64,000 bases of DNA from positions 1,116,001 to 1,180,000 of the forward strand of contig NZ_BSVA01000001.1 of the NCBI RefSeq assembly GCF_030161875.1, read 5' to 3'. The first letter of the stretch is position 1. Every line of letters begins with the position of its first letter. Shown here piece by piece: positions 61,659 through 64,000 of this stretch. The notes below the pieces were generated by a model that was not told the origin of the DNA, did not search any database, and worked only from the letters and a program-made list of their open reading frames with translations. The stretch comes from Homoserinibacter gongjuensis (GTDB lineage Bacteria > Actinomycetota > Actinomycetes > Actinomycetales > Microbacteriaceae). The translations under genes were made by a program, and so were the position numbers.

Positions 61659-62439
61659 TCAGACCTCCGTGTGCCGACCCGCGTAGGCGATGTCGGACAG
61701 GCCCCGCGGCCACGCCTCGTCGACGGCCCAGCGCGCCCAGTCGGCGTAGCCGGAGGCGGACGGATGGAACCTGTCGCTCGCGAAGAAGTCCTGCCCGTAG
61801 GGCGGCGGCAGCGTCTCGGTCATCATCCAGCGCCCGTCGCGGGCGATGACGCGCGCGGCGACCCGCTCGAGGTTGCGCGAATGGCGATAGAGCGTCGTGC
61901 GCGTCGGCTCGGGAATCAGGTCGAACCGTGCGAAGACGGGCAGGTTCGACATGAGGATGCGGGCCTCCGGCAGGCGGTCGCTGAGCGTCGTGAGCAGTCG
62001 GCGCAGGTCGCGCGCGAAGGCGGCCGCCGAGCGGGCGTGGAGCGCGTCGTTGGCTCCGAGGCTCACGAACACGAGGTCGGCGGGGCGCGCGACCGCATCC
62101 GTCAGGTACCGCTCCACGAACCCGTGCGTGTCGATGCCGTTCTCGCCGACCGCCCGCCAGATGATGCCGCGACCGGTGCGCGCGTGCAGCTCACGCGCGA
62201 GTGAGCCCGGCAGTGCCTCCTCCTGCGTCGGGGCGCCGGTGCCCGCTGCCGTCGAGTCGCCGATCACGGCGAGCCGCAGCGGATCCGGGCCGTCGAGCTT
62301 GCCCTCCCAGGGCAGTTCGGCATCCGGAAGGCGCTCGACAACGCGGTCGAGCTGACGCTTCTGCGCGAGGATGCGGGGCCCGTGCAGCACGAGGAAACCG
62401 CGGCTCGCGCGCAGCGCGCGGGGAGACAGGGTCGTTCAC
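61659..62439 (-). CDS. SGNH/GDSL hydrolase
   Basis: The corrected length is about 260 residues. The four SGNH blocks are RLAVIGDSTAAGTGAP (Ser), AVGENGIDTHG (Gly), VFVSLGANDALHAR (Asn) and DRFHPSASGYADWA (Asp-His). It is an esterase or lipase of unknown substrate. The downstream frame is open only to GTG 62390, but a perfect -10 TACACT lies 6 nt before GTG 62439 (VNDPVSPR), so I take 62439 as the start. The join between the two frames is within the CGCGCG-rich stretch 62400-62420 and needs +2 bases (or -1). Confidence 0.8.
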
Positions 62440-62445
62440 GTTGTG

Positions 62446-62451
62446 AGTGTA
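62446..62451 (-). promoter_or_regulatory. -10 element of the SGNH hydrolase gene
   Basis: On the minus strand TACACT is separated from the GTG at 62439 by CACAAC (6 nt). It decides the start of this gene. Confidence 0.55.
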
Positions 62452-62505
62452 AGTGAGCCGGTATCTGCGATCGCTGCAGGCTCGGCGGTGGTCCGGAGCA
62501 AGGGT

Positions 62506-63381
62506 TCAGCCGCGGCCGGGCGCCGTCACAAGGATGCGGTTGCCCCAGGGGTCGTCGAGCTCGACCGTGCGGCCGTCGTCACGAGACTCGACGCCGAAGT
62601 GCGCGAGACGCTCGCCGAGCGCGCCGAGTGCGTCGGCATCCGGCACCTCGATGTCGACGCGGCCGAGACCGAGCGTCGCCTGGCGGCGGCCGGCGCCCCG
62701 TGAGTTCCACACGTTCATCGCCATGTGGTGGTGATAGCCGCCGGCCGAGACGAAAACCGCCTGGTTCGGGATCTCGATCGTCTCGTCGAAGCCGAGGCGG
62801 TCGACGTAGAAGTCGCGGGCCGTCTGCGTGTCGCCCACCGACAGGTGCACGTGGCCGACGCGCGCATCGCCCTCGAGGGGCCCGGCGAGACCCTCCTCGC
62901 TCAGGTTCTCGGCGAGGAACCTGTTCGGGTCGAGGTAGATCGTGCCCATCTCGACGGTGCCGTGCACCCAGCTCCATTCGCTGCGGTCGCGGTCCCAGTA
63001 GAGCTCGACGCCGTTGCCCTCGGGGTCGTCGAAGTAGAACGCGTTGCTGACGAGGTGGTCGCTCGAGCCCGTGAAGGTGTTCGGATGCTTCTGTGCGACC
63101 GAGTAGACGGCTGCGGCGAGCGCGGCCTTGGTGTCGAACAGGATCGCGGTGTGGAAGAGGCCGGCCTCGCGCGGCCCCGCGTGCCGCAGCTCGGGCGTGT
63201 GCACGAGCACGACCACCGGCCGGTTCGCGGCCGCGCGCCCCAGCACGACGCGCGGGCCGGATGCGTCGAGCACGTCGAGTCCGATGGCGTCGCGGTAGTA
63301 GCGGGTCATCGCGTCGAGATCGGCGACGTTGAGGGTCACCGCGCCCATGGCGGTGTCGGCGGCGAGGCGGGTGTCGGTCAT
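62506..63381 (-). CDS. VOC family protein (catechol-2,3-dioxygenase-like)
   Basis: A 291-residue protein with two glyoxalase/VOC modules, residues ~10-130 and ~165-285. GAVTLNVADLDAMTRYYRDAIGLDVLD, HTAILFDTKAALA and FYFDDPEGNGVELYWDRDRSEW give the metal-type His/Glu residues of module 1; GHVHLSVGDTQTARDFYVDRLGFDETIEI, GGYHHHMAMNVWNS and the C-terminal DPWGNRILV give module 2. Related to CatE-type ring-cleavage enzymes; substrate unknown. The frame is intact. An AT-rich stretch with TATGTT at 63389-63394 (minus) may be its promoter. Confidence 0.88.
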   Translation of the reverse strand: MTDTRLAADTAMGAVTLNVADLDAMTRYYRDAIGLDVLDASGPRVVLGRAAANRPVVVLVHTPELRHAGPREAGLFHTAILFDTKAALAAAVYSVAQKHPNTFTGSSDHLVSNAFYFDDPEGNGVELYWDRDRSEWSWVHGTVEMGTIYLDPNRFLAENLSEEGLAGPLEGDARVGHVHLSVGDTQTARDFYVDRLGFDETIEIPNQAVFVSAGGYHHHMAMNVWNSRGAGRRQATLGLGRVDIEVPDADALGALGERLAHFGVESRDDGRTVELDDPWGNRILVTAPGRG

Positions 63382-63422
63382 GTCGTCTACAACATACTTG
63401 ACGCTACAACTATTCCGCTAGG

Positions 63423-63553
63423 CCCTCGGCGCTTCGCGGGGAGCGGATTCGGTTTCCGGACGCATGCCCCCGCGTATCGCCTGCGGCGATGCGCTCCCGC
63501 CAGACCCGATGCCAGCGTCCGGAAACCGAATCCGCACCCCCGCTTCGCTCGAC
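63423..63553. repeat. 131-bp palindromic element, copy 2 (inverted)
   Basis: The core arms GGATTCGGTTTCCGGAC (63445-63461) and its exact complement (63517-63533). The whole element is the reverse complement of 40998-41129 with few differences, including the flanks CCCTCGGCGCTTCGCGGGGA and CGCTTCGCTCGAC. Confidence 0.87.
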
Positions 63554-63590
63554 ATCCCCGCGTGTGGCACAGGCGAGTTCCCTCACCGCC

Positions 63591-63840
63591 GGTTGAGGGG
63601 CCCGTCGCCGGAAGCACCACTCACCGCGGGTTGAGGAGTCTGTTGCGACAGGCGCCGCTTCACCGCGGGTTGAGTAGTCCGTTGCGCCAGGTACCGCCTT
63701 ACCGTGGGTTGAGTAGCCCGTCGCCGACAGGCGCGGGCGTATCGAAACCCTGTTGACGCCGGCGCGCGACGCGGGTGCGGGGCCGACCCACCGAGCCCGG
63801 TTTCGATACGCCGCGCGCCAGCGCGCGCGGCTACTCAACC
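63591..63840. repeat. Tandem ~39-bp REP-like array ending in an inverted REP pair
   Basis: GGTTGAG recurs at 63591, 63629, 63668 and 63707, spaced 38-39 bp, each preceded by ACCG(C/T)G-like sequence. The fourth unit continues to a full GTATCGAAACC end (63749), and a reversed unit follows at 63799-63840. Confidence 0.82.
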
Positions 63841-63860
63841 CGCGGTGAGCGGCGGGAAGG

Positions 63861-64000
63861 CTAGGCCGTCAGCCGCTCGATGAGTTCGCGGTAGCGGGCC
63901 GCGGTGCGCTCGACGATCTCGGGCGGCAGGGGCGGCGGAGTGCCGTGCTTGTCCCAATGGGCAGCGAGCCAGTTGCGCACGATCTGCTTGTCGAAGCTGT
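63861..64000 (-). CDS. purC: SAICAR synthetase, C-terminal end (partial)
   Basis: The last 46 codons of a minus-strand gene that continues beyond the window. [39 protein letters not shown] and ERLTA, then TAG at 63863-63861, match the C-terminus of phosphoribosylaminoimidazole-succinocarboxamide synthase (SFDKQ, RxWL, ERTAARYxE). With purS, purQ, purL and purA in the window it makes five purine genes here. Confidence 0.85.
   Translation of the reverse strand, partial: SFDKQIVRNWLAAHWDKHGTPPPLPPEIVERTAARYRELIERLTA

Larger units (their letters stand above)
63382..63860. other. 479-bp gene-free repeat block
   Basis: Between two minus-strand genes (VOC and purC). It contains an AT-rich promoter patch, one 131-bp palindromic element (63423-63553), four ~39-bp tandem units and an inverted pair of REP-like units (63591-63840). 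The composition mirrors the block at 40752-41130. Confidence 0.75.

Noticed and set aside
2052..62439. Reading the frame-broken genes as pseudogenes or as programmed frameshifts
   Set aside because: The slips have one sign, lie in G/C runs, affect essential single-step enzymes and are restored by one base; there are no slippery-sequence or stem-loop signals common to them.
63591..63749. Tandem repeats with ~39-bp spacing as a CRISPR array
   Set aside because: The repeated part is short and degenerate, the intervals are related to one another instead of unique, and no cas gene is in the window.

Overview
The window is chromosomal DNA from a high-GC actinobacterium, most likely a member of the Microbacteriaceae. 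The support is indirect: very GC-rich coding DNA, the coproporphyrin-dependent haem gene set with HemQ, a LAxTG cell-wall sorting signal, the DUF6421/SDR gene pair, and about twenty genes that carry an actinobacterial -10 hexamer 6-7 nt in front of the start codon (leaderless type). I saw no tRNA, rRNA, CRISPR, integrase, transposase or prophage. The content is ordinary core and envelope metabolism; the unusual material lies mostly between the genes.

Layout: 1-1945 is the end of a sortase-anchored surface protein. 2052-12626 is an almost complete haem pathway from glutamyl-tRNA to haem b (hemA divergent from hemE-hemY, then three small envelope genes, then hemQ-hemH-hemC-hemD-hemB-hemL, whose stop and start codons overlap by 4 nt at every junction). 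12723-15666 holds a DUF1304 membrane protein, a YhdH-type reductase and a serine hydrolase. 15714-19618 is a signalling/surface operon made of an ECF sigma factor fused in frame to a membrane and extracellular region, followed by a large membrane-anchored extracellular protein. 19682-31957 is mixed metabolism: pfkA, a DNA glycosylase, a thioesterase, a CrtI-like oxidoreductase, SDR/DUF6421, an XRE/SDR divergent pair, a PI-PLC and exonuclease III. 32088-40751 carries pyrE, a Pro-rich septum-formation protein, a HAD phosphatase, a MetE-like protein, an orphan DNA methyltransferase, ArsR/SRPBCC, a SpoU methyltransferase and purA. 41131-47035 is a LytS/LytTR two-component system placed between two cation:organic-acid symporter operons. 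47111-64000 has a GNAT, a hydrolase, a MarR/MFS efflux pair, chorismate mutase, purL, MscS, PadR, a GlxA-type regulator, a divergent GAPDH, purQ-purS and the end of purC.

Two features run through the whole window. First, about 25 genes are broken by a single frame slip. Nearly all slips are -1, almost all sit in a run of G or C, and adding one base to that run restores a full-length conserved protein each time. This is the mark of uncorrected homopolymer under-calling, so I annotate these genes as one CDS with the slip position given and do not call them pseudogenes. Second, the intergenic spaces carry a dense set of imperfect palindromes in several sequence families with fixed lengths (four copies of exactly 57 bp, two of exactly 74 bp, singles of 65-72 bp), a ~131-bp element in two inverted copies, and REP-like units with a compensatory base change in the stem. 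They occur in convergent, tandem and divergent gaps alike, so they are not simply terminators.
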